Shown here: piece after piece, positions 33,323 through 45,895 of the stretch | Numbering within the stretch: position 1 is the stretch's first letter | Layout: each line of letters starts with the position of its first letter | Origin: Leptodontidium sp. MPI-SDFR-AT-0119 | Taxonomy: Eukaryota; Ascomycota; Leotiomycetes; Helotiales; Leptodontidiaceae | Length of the DNA: 64,000 bases | Direction: 5' to 3' | Assembly: GCA_020726505.1 (NCBI GenBank) | Contig: JAHLEZ010000002.1 | Span: 5,332,001-5,396,000, forward strand | Program-made: the position numbers and the translations under genes | The notes under the pieces: generated by a model | What the model was told of the DNA's origin: nothing | What the model saw: the letters and a program-made list of their open reading frames with translations, nothing else | The model's database searches: none

Positions 33323-35266
33323 TCACTGACTCTCTCCACTGTGTTGCTTCTTCGCCTCCTCTATCTGTCTCGCCCACCTCCTCCTGATCCTCTCCGCGCC
33401 ATCAACCTGCTCAGGCCACAGGATCCTCCTAAGCGCAAGGGCCCGAATCATCATCCCAAACACGTAGATCCACATCATGATAAGCAGCACAGCAAGAACA
33501 GTCCCAAAAATCCTCAACGCACGAGAGTCAAGTGAGTTGGCAACCGTGAAAGTGGCAGTCACGAGAGCCGTGTTGGGGAAGACGAATGAGAACCTAGATC
33601 GCACATCAGTAAGGGTTGCTAAGATCATCGCACGAGGAGGTAATCACCAAGTCATGTCGAAATGAATCTGGTGCTTATCGTCTGGCTTGATGATCTGCCA
33701 GTGTGCTCCAACGCTGACGAGGAAGAACCAGAGGCACAATCCCCATAACCATATCCCTACGAGTAGGGAAATGAGTCTGAGAATGAACTCCGCATTTTCG
33801 TTCCCGAAATGTTCGTTTGGTGAGATCTTCCAGATGCCCGTGTTGCCCAGCAGAACGAGGCCTGCAACTGTGAAGCCAGATGGACCTACAGAAACAAACT
33901 GTTCGTGGTGTGTTAGCAAAGACGATTTGAATTGAGAGGGGTGGTTGTAAAAGCCTACCATTCCAGGTCTAGTGGTCTCTCGTGGAAGCTTCTGCGTCAT
34001 GAGACGATAGATGAAGGCGGAATAAATCATCAAGCTGACCAGAAACCCAGTTCCTTGTAGGCAAACTGCGCCGAATGCAATTGCAATCGAGTTTATTCGG
34101 ATTGCTGCTGCTGCATCGGGAAGGGCGGCGATCAAGTTCGCGGCAAATGGAGCGACAAGAAGGAGTGGATAGGCAGGGAAAATCCAGATAGGCGTCATCA
34201 TGTGGATGGGGAATGATCTGACGATATGTTAGTAGAGGCAATTGCACAGAGATAGGATAAACTTACTGGGTCGACCAAATAATTAGGTAGATACCAGAGC
34301 TTGCTATGACGCTCAAGGAGACGTATGCCCAGAAACAGACTTGCATGACGGTCTGAAACCATGGGCCAGTATATGGAATGCCGTACTGACACATATTGAT
34401 CAAGATGGTACCGAGTCTACAAAATATCAGAACTGTTATGTCACAAATAATAGGGATAACACTCACGAGACAACCTATTCCCAATCAGCAACAGCTTTGA
34501 GGTGATAGCAGGGGTAGACTTACAGAGGCAGGAATGAATAACGATTCAGAGGAGCTTGTGAAAGATGCTGTAAAAGATCCTGGACGGATTTTGAATTTGA
34601 TGGAAATGAAGACACAGTTGATCAGAAAGAGGACGATATTGGACAAAAATAATATCACGCCAATGATCCGCAACCATTCGGACTTGTATGGAACTGGATA
34701 GCATCAGGACTGGGCCTCGGAGATGTGTTTTGGATTGTCTTACTGCCGTTAATTACATTTGCAATTCCACCTGCCAAGAAGAAATAATCAGCAAGATTTC
34801 TTATACCGCCATCCACAAATATTTTATATGGGACAGGACATTGGAAGGCCTCCAATCTTTGTGCATATATCTCCAACCGAAAAGCAGAACGACAGGATCT
34901 CAACAGATCAACCAACATACCCGTAGCCATGTTCATGGTGAACCAGGTCCAAGTATAACATGCAATCCTATCTCGAAAGCCGACCTTGCCTACTCCACCG
35001 GTACCAGCTTCAATATCCTTGGCTGCTTTCTCTTCGTCTGCTCTATTGCTGGTCTGCGGACTGGTCCCAGTTCTTGAATTGGATCTTTCTGTGTCTGCCA
35101 CATCGTCCCTCCCATTGTATCCAGTCCTTCTTCTTTCTTCCCCACTGTTTACCATATCGAGATCGCTGAAGAACACTGGAGCTTCTTCTAGTAATCCGGG
35201 AGATTCATAGCCATTCTCGGGAGCTTCTGGGTTCAGCCGTCCCGGTATAGGTGTTGAAGCTGGCAT
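33323..35266 (-). CDS. TDT-family transporter (malate/sulfite type, SSU1/Mae1-like)
   Basis: Eight exons on the minus strand: 35266-34921, 34770-34744, 34693-34524, 34474-34467, 34416-34267, 34217-33959, 33898-33648, 33593-33323; 1482 coding bases, 493 residues, all phases closing. After an acidic cytoplasmic N-terminus come ten predicted helices typical of the tellurite-resistance/dicarboxylate family. Conserved pieces include RDRIACYTWTWFTMNMATGG, IPYKSEWLRIIGVILFL, TILINMCQYGIP, MMTPIWIFPAYPLLL and FVSVGPSGFTVAG. Members export sulfite or move malate at the plasma membrane; I cannot choose between them. Exon 2 is 27 bases and exon 4 only 8 bases (GTTGTCTC, giving the VVS of SLFIPASVVSLGT). 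Both are required to keep conserved sequence in frame. Confidence 0.92.
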
Positions 35267-35961
35267 TTTGCAAATATGCCCTCTTCTGGAGCAGTGACAA
35301 AGATCTTGGAGATGGCGTAGAGGCCTAGGATAAGGAGGGGTTCGAGGGAGGTGAGGGCGTAGCTAAAGTTCACCAAGGTCGTGATGAAGATTAGGAGGTT
35401 GAGGACAAGGGAGCCAACATTGCTCAACGCCATCATGATGCAGAAGGTAAAATAGACGTCACCGGCGGGTCTGGAAGTATTCGAGGCGTCTTGAGGAGAA
35501 TTTGGTGTGGCCGTGGGTGGTCGTGTGTGGGCTTGGAAGGCTGCTGCTAATCCATTGTTCTCGGGTCATCGGCAACGGTTGAGGATCGTCATCGGCCAGC
35601 AGCAGCAAGATAAAGCTGCAGGGGGAGGTGACAGTGGCGGTGACGCCCAATCAGTGGCTGCAAATGCGAATGTGGCGGCGGTCTGGAATGGCAGAAAGGT
35701 TAGGTTAAACTGCTTTAGGCCTGACCCGTAAGCAACCAAAACTTGGCCTCGCGAGCCTCGTCTTCTTATCTTTCTTGTCTCCTCAACACCACCATCTCCA
35801 ACCTTCGTCCGGCTCAAGCAACTAGGTGCGAACATCACCAGAAGTCTATCAGGACTCAATGCACTGCTATACCAACTAATCTCTCGACTTACACATCTGC
35901 TGCAGATATATAGCCGTCCTCCCTTGAAAACTGGTCCACAGTTGCACATGGCGTTCCACAA
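35233..35961 (-). other. Possible short membrane-protein coding sequence, unresolved
   Basis: Minus-strand frame 35436-35233 encodes two hydrophobic stretches (LVLNLLIFITTLVNFSYAL and LLILGLYAISKIFVTA), and 35650-35459 encodes another (CSFILLLLA). They could be exons of a small multi-pass protein, but I find no consistent splice path. The last part overlaps the start of the TDT transporter in another frame. It may equally be the transporter's leader. Confidence 0.25.
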
Positions 35962-36003
35962 CAGGAAGGCTAGCAGGACGAAATCTTGAGGAATGACGCT
36001 GCC

Positions 36004-38348
36004 ATGTCTTTGAAGATTCTAGAGCTGGGCCGATTCAACTTGGTTAGCCTCGCTGAGCCTTTGAAGCTCGAAGTTGTTGCTGCGGTAGATTTCGAAGGTC
36101 CCAAGAGCATTTGTGACTTAGATGCCAACGCCTTTGTCTGCGGTGTTGCCTCGAGGCATGTCTGGGTCTCGCGGGGACGAGGCTGTCGAATTGACATAGA
36201 GGTACTGCTCAACGGTAAGCCACTGAACAGGACTTACGACTCTCAATTGCTAGAAAGCTTGGGCTGCCAAATTCGAGATGTAAATGTACGTTTCTGCCAA
36301 TCTTTGGGGGAGTCTCTGCTGACCACCCGAAGCCATGGAAGCAGCTGCTCCTCTCAACATCGCTTGAAATACCCCCCGATACCGTCCTCAACGGACGAAT
36401 ACCCCATCTCTCGATACTTTTGAACAACAGCATCAAACCACCGGAACATGAAGGAGGGCTAGCAGCATGGATCGGGAATACAGATGTGAAGCCTCCCCCT
36501 GGTGTTCCGTGTATCGAGTTCGAAAGAATGCAGGTTCAGCTCAATTTTGCTCCCATACCAAACCCACCTGTTTTTAAAGCGCCAGAGACATCCCCAACGG
36601 AACTTGAACCACTCGATTCCATGCTGTTTGATTCACCAGTTGAAACAACAGCTGGTAAGAAATCCGATGGCCAGATCTTGGAGCAGGCAGTCGAGGCTCT
36701 CAAAGGGTTACCCAGTCAAGTAGCAAGTTACTTCGAAACACTCAACACGGGCTTGCTTGATGATCAACTCCTTCTCGAGCCACCCCAACCATCAATCGCG
36801 AAGGACCTCAAAACCCATGATCATGATCCACCCATGAATTTACCAGTGCCTTCCGAGAGGAGTGATGGGCCATCTAAGGGCAGAAGAAAGCTCCCGGGAA
36901 AAGCTATTGAGGTCTTAGATGATTGGGCCGCTACCCATTGGGACAACCTGTACCCAACCAAAGAGGAAAGGATTGAATTGATCGTCAAAACTGGCCTCAG
37001 TAGAAGTGAGCCTTGACCAAGCCTTTCCCCTCTCCCTGTATTCCTCTTGACCGGCTGCTAAAGGAGTTGCTAGCACAATTGAAATCTCAGCTTGCTTGGT
37101 ATCGACGGAAAACGAAGATAAAACCCACCGGTGATGTTCATGCGAAATTCCAGGAGGGAATGCTGCTGGGTAGCACAAGTGCCAATAATATGGGGGAGGT
37201 GGGCTGGGATGGAGAAAAAATGATGTTGGATCATGAAGTTGGCTTCACTAGTATCGAAGACTTTGACGGAGATGAGCTACTCTTCTCGCAAACTTCGAAC
37301 GCCAGTTCATTCCTCTTTTTTTCACAATCATCCAAATCATCGACTACGTCTACGAATCTGTCCCCTAGCTTTGACCACCAATACATGACACGGTCCAATT
37401 TCGAGCAGTCTTCTGTCGAACGCATTTCATCGCCAATGAGCTCTCCGCCATCTAGGCTAGCAGATGCAGCGTTTCGTACGCTGATGGGTGCTGGTATTCC
37501 TCGACGAAACCCGAGACTATCTGATTTTGAGATCAAAGATCACCCACAGTTATCCATGTCCACTTTGGTTCCGAGCATGTTCAGTCCTGACTTCAGAAAT
37601 GTAAGTCTTACTTCATTCTTGTTCCATATCATGTATTCTAATTATTAGTGCCCAGTCAATGGCAGGCAACTCTCGACATCTGCCTACAATCAGTCATGTT
37701 ATATCTGTCTCCTTACCGCAAAATGTGCAGACACCCAGTCTGAAGCGAAAGCTTTTACAGCTTGCCAGCATGGATCAGTCTCGATTTGCGTGTCCTGCCC
37801 AGGAACCAGGGCAACCTGGCACAACCGAGAGGCTGTCGTCTGTGGTGCAGTCGCGGTTGTGGGAAATGATGCAGCGGAAGATTTTTGACAACTCCGCTGG
37901 GAGAAAACTTTGGTGGCACACAGGGGCAGGAGAGGAAGAGGGAGACGACGATTTTGAAGACATGCTTGAAACCATTGACGGAGAAGGATTGCGGTCGGAG
38001 ACGGGCATTGTGAAAGCATCATCTGATGAGGAGATGTTGTTCTGGGATGACGATGACGACTTACTGCTAGAGGTTAACAACACTTACTGTGAAGTAGACT
38101 GGGAACGGCGTGCTATTGAGCAAGATACTGAGGCCATGTTGTTGAACGACGAGTGGTCAGGTAATGGCCGTGATGGGCGACAAGATTTGTTACTGGAAGA
38201 TCACAACAACGAAATACTGGAGAGTGTCGACGGAGAAAGCAGCATTCTTTTACTGGACGAGAGCGACAACGAGGTGTTAAAGGCCATGGGTGGAGAAGAT
38301 AGTATAATCTTACTTGACGAGAGTGAGAATGAAGAGATGTTGATCTAG
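36004..38348 (+). CDS. Atypical homeodomain protein (C-terminus uncertain)
   Basis: Exons 36004-36285, 36333-37005, 37074-37600 and one from 37649. The homeodomain spans about residues 278-335 and crosses an intron: LPGKAIEVLDDWAATHWDN, YPTKEERIELIVKTGLSR, then TQLKSQLAWYRRKTK. It looks like the KN/TALE pattern, but the recognition helix has Tyr in place of Phe49 and lacks Asn51, which normally contacts adenine, so DNA binding may differ or be lost. After the last intron the in-phase frame is Cys-rich (SCYICLLTAKC, CQHGSVSICVSC) and stops at 37888. An overlapping frame (37659-38348) continues as an acidic repetitive tail with two LLDES units. A frameshift or unrecognised intron may join them. 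A nuclear role is inferred. Confidence 0.65.
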
Positions 38349-39538
38349 GCAGTTGGTACTTTAAAAGTCGTCCAATTTTGCACCACCTGGGTTTCTCGAA
38401 GGTTCAATGAAACCAGATGCAGCAATTACCCAAACCGGAATCCAATGCTCTTAATTGGCTTCCGCACAAATGAGACTGAGACTGGCCTCATGTGGAGTGC
38501 TCTCAAGTCATGTCAGCTTACATCATCCAGAAAATTCTCTGGCCAACATCTCACCCAATACCTTTTCCTCTACCACGGCCCCACCCAACACACAACGGAT
38601 AAGGCCGAAACCTCTATCTCAACATCTCTTCAGTGAAACGACTAAGCGACTGCAATGAGGAAAATCTTTGAGGTATCAATGCATCTGTGGTGCGGTTGTC
38701 AGATCTAAGCACCTTCCCAGTCTTGGCATTACCTATCGACGCTGGTACCAAACGCCACCAACGAGGATGCCAACACCAACCCATCGGATGTTCGCTTTCT
38801 GTCTTTGAGAAGCTCTTTACTTAGGAGCCTCGAAGTTCCAGGCTAGAATGTTAAGTAATCCAACAAAATGTACCAGCCCAGGCGGCCTCTCAAAGCTTTG
38901 GGGAAGATGTACCGCTAATTCCTTTGTCTTCGACTAATCGGGACGTCCTCACAAACGAGTTGTGCAAGAATCGATGTGCAGGTCGTTAGTTGTACCTAAC
39001 CAAATTCGGCTCTATTGTTATCGCCCAAGACAACACTCCGCAGGCAAAGTACACAGCTGAGACCCCGCTGACTGCATGCACAGGGCAGTACATGATTTAA
39101 GCCCCAGTATTCGCCGAGAGCACTTTCTGGAAGGAGATCGGAAGTACCTAATTTTCCTCAGCTCTTCCATTCCTGGCATGTTTGGGGCGTTTCCGCAGCT
39201 AGATGAGTCGCCGTTCATGATCGTGAAGCATGATGCCAAGATATGGAATGGATGAATCCCACCTTTTCATCCTCAGCACTTCCAATGTTGCCTGCATTTG
39301 CACTGTTCGTCGACTGCAGCTGTGGCTTTGATCACGGTGAAAAGTGTCGCTGCTTTGCCCAATGATGGAAAGGACCCATGATTGACAGTCGGCGACAACA
39401 AGATTCTCTGGCCTTCAATACGGATCCGTCGTTGTATAAAGAGGGCATTGTGGCCTCTCTCCAAAACACCAATTCAAAAACAAGTCCCATCTCCAGAACC
39501 CAGTAACCAAGCACACTACCAACAACAACCCACACAAA
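38349..39538. other. Intergenic stretch
   Basis: No gene recognised. A TATA-like TATAAA lies at 39435-39440. Confidence 0.55.
39435..39440 (+). promoter_or_regulatory. TATA box of the metallopeptidase gene
   Basis: TATAAA preceded by GTTG, about 100 bases before the ATG at 39539, with a C/A-rich leader (CACTACCAACAACAACC) in between. Confidence 0.5.
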
Positions 39539-40790
39539 ATGGCTTCCGTCACTCTCGAAAACTTCCACAGTTGCACTCAACGTGGAGGCGAACCGCCAAT
39601 TTCCGATAGTCCAGGTGGTGAGGACCGTATCGCCCTTGACAATCGATCCCTCTGGCCTAACGGGTCAGAGCTCACTGTCAAGATGTGGGGGTGAGTTCTC
39701 TCTTGCAGCACTTGAATTCCACCAACTCACACATCTCCGCAGTGGAAGTGATCTCGTCCGCGGCAAAGTAGTTCAATACGCCAACGAATGGACACGCTAC
39801 GCAAACCTGACCTTCAAATTCCTCCCGCGAGACTTCCAAGGCGATGCTGACGTCCGAATCTCCTTCAACAAAGGCGGTTCGTGGTCCTACATTGGCACTT
39901 CCGCAAAGAACATTGCCCAGAGCGATCCCACCATGAACTATGGCTGGTTCACCGACGAGACTTCCGAGGAGGAATTCAGTCGAGTCATCATCCATGAGTT
40001 TGGCCACGCCATTGGCTGTCTCCATGAGCAGGCCTCGCCTGTTTCGAATATTCCATGGAATAAGCCTGTTGCGTACGAATATTACCAGAAACTCAACGGC
40101 TGGAGCAAGGAGCAAGTTGATTCTCAGGTCTTTGCTGTTGCTAACCAGGCCACGACCATCAACTCCCGCTTTGATCGTACATCTATCATGTAAGCTTTCT
40201 ATCTCGTCACATCTACAATGGATCTTCTTGCTAATCTAACGCAAGGGAGTACCCCTATGCAAAGGAGCTCACCCTCGACGGCTCCTGGGCAGATTGGAAC
40301 CGACACCTCAGCAACCTCGACAAGACATTCATCATGCGTTGCTACCCTAAGGGCGGCATCCAGCGCAACACCCAAGACGGCGTCTACCTCGTCAACTGCT
40401 TTCGAGGCGATGAGAAGTCCAGCGGTCTCGCGTACTATTCTCACTTCGGGAACAACGACGGCCAGCAGCCTGATGACTATGTCGATGTCACGCATGGCGA
40501 CTTAGCTTGGTGGGAGAATGGCGGTTCCGGTATGTTCTTCCCCTCTACCCACGTCTCCCTTTCTCGAATCCAGAGTCATGACTGACTTGTGAGGGTTTAC
40601 AGCCACTTTCGCCAGCAGTGGCCACACTGTGACCTGGAACCTCGCCGAAGATGCAGGACGCTCAGAGTTGTACACTCGTGTTGGATTCGCCGATAAGCTC
40701 GACGAGAAATGGAGCGTGTATCGCGATAGCTACCGCATGCTGTATGAGCGCGACGGCTGGCAATGTTTTGTTCTGTTCTGGGCTTTTTAA
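39539..40790 (+). CDS. Astacin-like zinc metallopeptidase (M12A type)
   Basis: Four exons: 39539-39690, 39743-40189, 40246-40529, 40603-40790; 1071 coding bases, 356 residues. The zinc site is HEFGHAIGCLHE: His135, Glu136, His139 and His145, the HExxHxxGxxHE motif of metzincins. Upstream are LWPNGSELTVKMWGGS, YANEWTRYANLTFKFL and ADVRISFNKGGSWSYIGT, which are usual in fungal astacin-like enzymes. A Met-turn candidate (SIMEYP) follows about 50 residues after the zinc site, across an intron. There is no signal peptide, so the enzyme may be cytosolic or leave by another route. The last 100 residues form a beta-rich extension. Intact. Confidence 0.9.
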
Positions 40791-41845
40791 GTTCGTTCGG
40801 AACTATGACAAGAGAACTGAGAGGACAAGTAAGAGCGGGGATTTTGGTATATGTTACTATGTACCTTCGGGATAGATCTGAAGACTTCATTTGATTTCTT
40901 CTCCAACTTTCCTCTTCCTGTTCTTCTTCGAGCCCTGTTTTTAATTGATGGAAGTGATACCGAGGGCACCCTCCAAATAGCTCGCAATCTTCCTCCTTAT
41001 CACGAATCTATGCCAACCATCGCCACGTACCAAGAAACTGCACTTCATCAAGCAATGCTCTGGCAAAAGTGGCAAAAGTACTCGGCTACCTTACCCATAC
41101 ATGTCAATATCTCACCCCTGGAAATAACACTGAGCTGATTTACGTTAATTTACCCCGCGTCAAGTCGTCATTCGTTGGGTTGTTTCCCTTTGATAACCGC
41201 TGCCGTAGCAAGATCTATTCTCGCCTTCTTTCCCAGAAAAGATGTCCTGCTTGGCCTCACCCTACACCTTCCTCTCCAGTGAACGCGGCTCTGGGCAGCC
41301 ACTTGGCACCTCCCCATCTAGTCTCACAGCGGAGCACTGACGTCGATCACGCGAAGCTTGGCACTTTCCCCTATTCTCTCCCATTGGCTATCCCCTAAAA
41401 CTACCGCTTAGTGCCTGTATGCCGAGCCCTCGTACCTTTTTCCCCACCAAGCTCACCAAGCTAAGCTCATCACCACCACCTGATGCCACCAAAAAACGAG
41501 CAATTTGACAGTTCTTGGGATGTCTTGGGCCAATAGCACATGCATCTGTATCGGTGGGTTAAACTCGCACCGAGCAAGCCACTTGCCTTGTCTCCTTCCC
41601 GGATATCTCTAGTGCAAGGCTGGTCTTCTTCGGCTCAGCCTCGAGGTGGCAAGCAAGCAGCCGATATGGGTGCAGTAGTATTGTACTGTATTGGTTCCCC
41701 CGCTGCAGGACAGCTATAAAACTCCTTGGGCTCCTATGTTGGTCTTTTTTTACTTTCTCTTTGAGTTTGCCAGTCCTTGCTTGACCTGCAATTCTCACTT
41801 CTTGATTGATCCGAATTGCTTGGATATCTTATCCCATCTCTTATC
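40791..41845. other. Intergenic stretch
   Basis: Nothing recognised except a TATAAAA at 41715-41721, about 125 bases before the aminopeptidase ATG. Confidence 0.55.
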
Positions 41846-43473
41846 ATGAAGTTCCAATTACTTGCTGCCTCTTTGGCGGCAGTCTCTTCGATTGTTTCTG
41901 CCGAGGCGCTTGAGCCTAGAGCTTTGCCTCTTGTTCAATCGGTATGCATATTCTCCATCCTTTCGAGCAGGTTACTCCAGATTTCCCAAACTAACAATTA
42001 CCTGCGTAGAACCAACTCCGTCGTGTCCTCCTCCGCTCAGAACTCCTCGCCAAAGCACGTACACTCGAAGGCTTTGCTTACGCAACCCCCGGGCGAAACC
42101 GTCAGATCTTCACTCCAGGTCACAAGGCAACATATGAGTGGCTGTACGAGTCCATCAAGAAGCTCAGCGACTACTACACAGTCGAGTATCAGGAGTTTTT
42201 GACCCAGTCAGCTTCTGCAACTGTCACAGTCGATGGCGCATCCATTGGCGCTGAGCCGTTGACTTTCACTCCAAATGGTAAACCCACTGGAACTGTTGTC
42301 GCTGTGCCAAATCTTGGTTGTGTTGCTGTATGTACCCATGCTCCCATTCGCTTGTTAAACATTTATTGACGTTACAACCAGGCCGACTATGCTGGACTCG
42401 ACCTCACTGGCAAAGTAGCTCTCATCTCACGAGGAACTTGCAACTTCTCCGTCAAGACCCTCTTCGCCAGCGCCGCCGGTGCAGCCGCAGCAGTAATCTA
42501 CAACAATGCCGACAGCCCTCTCGGTGGGACTCTTGGGGGTGCAAACCCAGACTTCATCCCAACCGTCATGATCTCCCGCGTCGACGGCCTTGCCCTGGTC
42601 GCCTCCTCCCAAACCGCCACCAAGACTGCCACCCTTGACGTCCTCGTCACCGAACTCCCCACCTATAATGTCATTGCTCAAACCAGAGGCGGTGATCAGA
42701 ACAACGTCTTGCTCGCAGGCGCCCATTCCGACTCTGTTAAGGCCGGACCAGGCATCAACGACAACGGCTCTGGCACAATAGCTCTCCTAGAAATCGCTCA
42801 ACAGCTCACCAAATTCAGCACCAAGAACGCAATCCGGTTCGCCTGGTGGTCCGCTGAAGAAGTCGGCCTCGTCGGATCAACTAAATACGTCGAGTCCCTC
42901 TCCCCAGAAGAACTCGCCAAGATCACCTTGTACTTGAACTTCGATATGCTGGCTTCCCCTAACTACGTATACGCCATCTACGATGGCGACGGATCAGCCT
43001 TTAACATCTCCGGCCCCCCTGGCTCAGCAGCAGCAGAAAAGCTCTTCGAGGACTACTTCACCAACGACGCAGGACTCAACCACGTCCCCACAGCCTTCAA
43101 CTCGCGCTCCGACTACGCAGCCTTCGCGGCCGCAGGCGTCCCTGTTGGCGGTCTCTTCACCGGCGCCGAAGTCCTCAAGACGCCCCTCGAGCAGAGTCTC
43201 TTCGGTGGCCAGGCTGGTGTCGCGTATGACGTCAACTATCACGGCGCGGGTGACAATGTCAAGAATGTTAATGTTGGTGCGTGGATCCAGAATTCGAAGG
43301 CTATTGCTCATGCGGTTGCCACATATGGTCTTTCGTTTGAGAGTCTGGGTATTGGCAAGAGAGAGGAGAGGGTCCAGAAGAGGAGTCAGTGGAAACAGGA
43401 GGTTCCCAGAGAGGAGGACCATGAGAGTCATCATGTTGGTGGTGGATGTAGTCATTCGGTTGAGTTGGCTTAG
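41846..43473 (+). CDS. Secreted M28 aminopeptidase with PA domain
   Basis: Three exons: 41846-41941, 42010-42327, 42382-43473; 1506 coding bases, 501 residues. MKFQLLAASLAAVSSIVSAEA is a signal peptide. The propeptide-like region and a protease-associated insert (KVALISRGTCNFSVKTLFA, AVIYNN) precede the catalytic part. Zinc ligands follow M28 order: AGAHSDSV (His253), GINDNGSGT (Asp), WWSAEEVGLVGS (Glu-Glu, general base and ligand), YLNFDM (Asp) and YHGAGDN (His). Members remove N-terminal residues, often leucine, outside the cell. The tail is basic and ends HHVGGGCSHS. Gene intact, introns clean. It sits beside another peptidase gene on the same strand. Confidence 0.93.
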
Positions 43474-43959
43474 GTGGTGACGGTTAAGAAGAGTGGTAGG
43501 ACAAGGAAGTATGGTATAACGGGAAGGGGAAGAGGCGCGCGCTGATCTCGAGTGGTGTAATAAGGTAACTAGCGGGGAAATAATCTAATAGAGATCAATA
43601 AGCTTGCAGCCTCCAACAGCTCTTCCTTGCCTAACTTTCAGTCTTCAAAGGCTTCAACTATGTATAAATTTCTGTTTGAACGGCAATAATTGTATCGAGA
43701 CGATGGAAATGCTAACACGTAGAGATTTGTATATAAAAGTAGGTAGTATAGCACCATTTTGAGTGCTTGTATCAGCTACTCAGAATGAGGCTGTTGCTAT
43801 CATAGCGAGGGCTGGAAGTTCTGTCTTATTCAAAACTACGGGAGGTAAGGACTGTTTGCATAACTGAGAATAGGGGTAATAGGACTTTAGGATCGGTAGC
43901 ACATGCGTCCATCTGACTACTTGAATCGCCATGAATCAAAAAATCGAACCAGTAATTTT
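43474..43959. other. Convergent intergenic stretch
   Basis: Downstream regions of the aminopeptidase and the permease. No further gene. Confidence 0.55.
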
Positions 43960-45895
43960 TCAAACCTCCCTCCCGAGTTCTTTGATAACTTGGCCGATCA
44001 TGGCATGCTTGGCATTAACCCTTGGTCCTTTGTACCACTTGCGGGCATCAATGGCAAACCAGAACAAAGCAATCAACATGGGACCTCCATACACAAGACA
44101 GGTCCAGTTCATATTGGCAGAGCTAATAATTCAGTAAATGGCCTTTATGCTTATGAGAGGGCTTTCAAGGACTTACTTGAGGTTACTTCCTATCAGGGGA
44201 GGTAAACACAATATCGGAACCATCAGAACGACAACTTCAACAAATTAGCAAGATGTTACTTTGATGAGAGCAGAGCCTGGAGAGAGCTGGGGGAGAGCTG
44301 GGAGCATGTCTTATGCTCTCGATCGGTAAATGAGGGAGCTCAGGATATGGAACAAAGGAAATAGGTTGGTTACATGCAACAGCGGCGGCTCCGATGGGCT
44401 TGCCAAAATTTCCAAGATGCCAGGGTCCCCTTCGGAACCTATTACCAACAAAGAAGACCCTTAAGGAGATAGGGATCGTGAATGCAACAAAGCAAGCAAT
44501 GGCGCCGACGGAAAATATGGCTAGGATAGCCGTTTCCCGGGCAAATATAAGCAAGCAAAGCAGGACCCCAACGGTACAGTTGAGCCATACAGCATTGACG
44601 GGTGTTTTGGTGTGTCTGTTCACTTTCCGCCAGAACCTTGACATAGGGAAGCAGCCGTCACGAGCGTAGGCATAGGTGACTCGAGATGCTGCAACCATGC
44701 AACCTTGACCCATAGAGAAGCCCGCGATTATAGTCAATGCGAGAGTGGCAAGTGCAGCCTTCTGCGGAAGAACTTGGAGTAAGTAGGTGGCCCACGGCTG
44801 GCCAAGGTCAGAGTCGATGACTGCCCCAATGTCGACGACTGTGTACGCAACAACCACCTGCAAGACCCAACCAAATATGCCACCAATTGCAGACGTTAAA
44901 ACAATGGCGCGCGGGGAGGCGACATCAGCAATGGCGCATTCCTCGCTCAGATGGAAAGGCGCATCAAAACCTGACATTGCCCACATAACGCTGATGAAAC
45001 TCATCAATATGGCGATACTATCGGGGAAGTCTGTACCATTTTTGATGGTGCCCCACACTTGACGACTTGGTGTGAACTTAGGATTTGTTGTAGCAGCTGT
45101 AGGTATGAGAACGATGACAATAATTACTACTACCATGTTGAAACTGGACCCCAAAGAATTGAACATGGCGATCCACTTAGTTGGCATGCTGCTGATGCAA
45201 CTTTGGATGAGCATGAGGAAAGTGGTGAGGAGGAACAGCTCCCATTTCGTTTGTTCGTAATTTGGGTCGGTTATCGACCGAGCAGCAAGAATCATTGCCG
45301 CTGCTGAATAGTTGACCGATGGTGCACCCGTGACTTGTCCAATCCAACTGGACCAGCCAGTCACCCAAGATGCAACAGGGCCCCATCCTGGGGGTGCAAG
45401 AACAGCCGACGCGTAATAGAGACCACCGCTGCATGAACGAACGTCAGAATATGCCATATGATAAACTGTGAATGCAATTCTGACCTTGTTGGCATTGATG
45501 AGCAGAGTTCAGCCAAGCTCAAGGCAACGCATTGGATAAAAACCATGGCAATTATCCATCCCCAGGCCATCCCTGGAGGGAAATTTGAAATCAGCCCAAT
45601 ATTCAGTGACAACAACCCATGGTATTGTTGAAGAAAAAAAGAGCCACATACCTGCAGTTCCAGCGTAACCCATGCCATAGAATAACGTCGATGCGAAACT
45701 TGGAAGCAACCCCAGCACGGCGAAGCTGACACAGAAGGATGTCCAAAGACTGAATTCTCGTTTGAACTCTTGCTTGTAACCTAAAGACACGAGGACCTTC
45801 TCGTCATGGTCGACCGGAAAGTCATCTTCCATGGGCTCAAGTGTGGTTGTTGACATCCCCTTGTCTTCAATGGGCTGTAACATGGTTGTTTCCAT
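43960..45895 (-). CDS. Amino-acid/GABA permease (APC superfamily)
   Basis: Five exons on the minus strand: 45895-45652, 45572-45485, 45428-44374, 44234-44177, 44122-43960; 1608 coding bases, 535 residues. The cytoplasmic N-terminus leads to LGYKQEFKREFSLWTSFCVSFAVLGLLPS, then GMAWGWIIAMVFIQC, LAELCSSMPTSGGLYYASAV, the hallmark order of fungal choline/GABA permeases. Also present are WAMSGFDAPFHLSEEC, SPRAIVLTS, GQGCMVAASRVTYAYARDG and, after two small terminal introns, MNWTCLVYGGPMLIALFWF. About 12 helices. Likely a plasma-membrane proton-coupled importer; substrate not readable. Stopping at the long exon's own stop (44237) would lose the last two helices, so the five-exon model is preferred. 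Confidence 0.92.

Noticed and set aside
35566..35961. 131-residue minus-strand open frame
   Set aside because: Composition and breaks do not support a real N-terminus; I could not splice it to the hydrophobic frame downstream.
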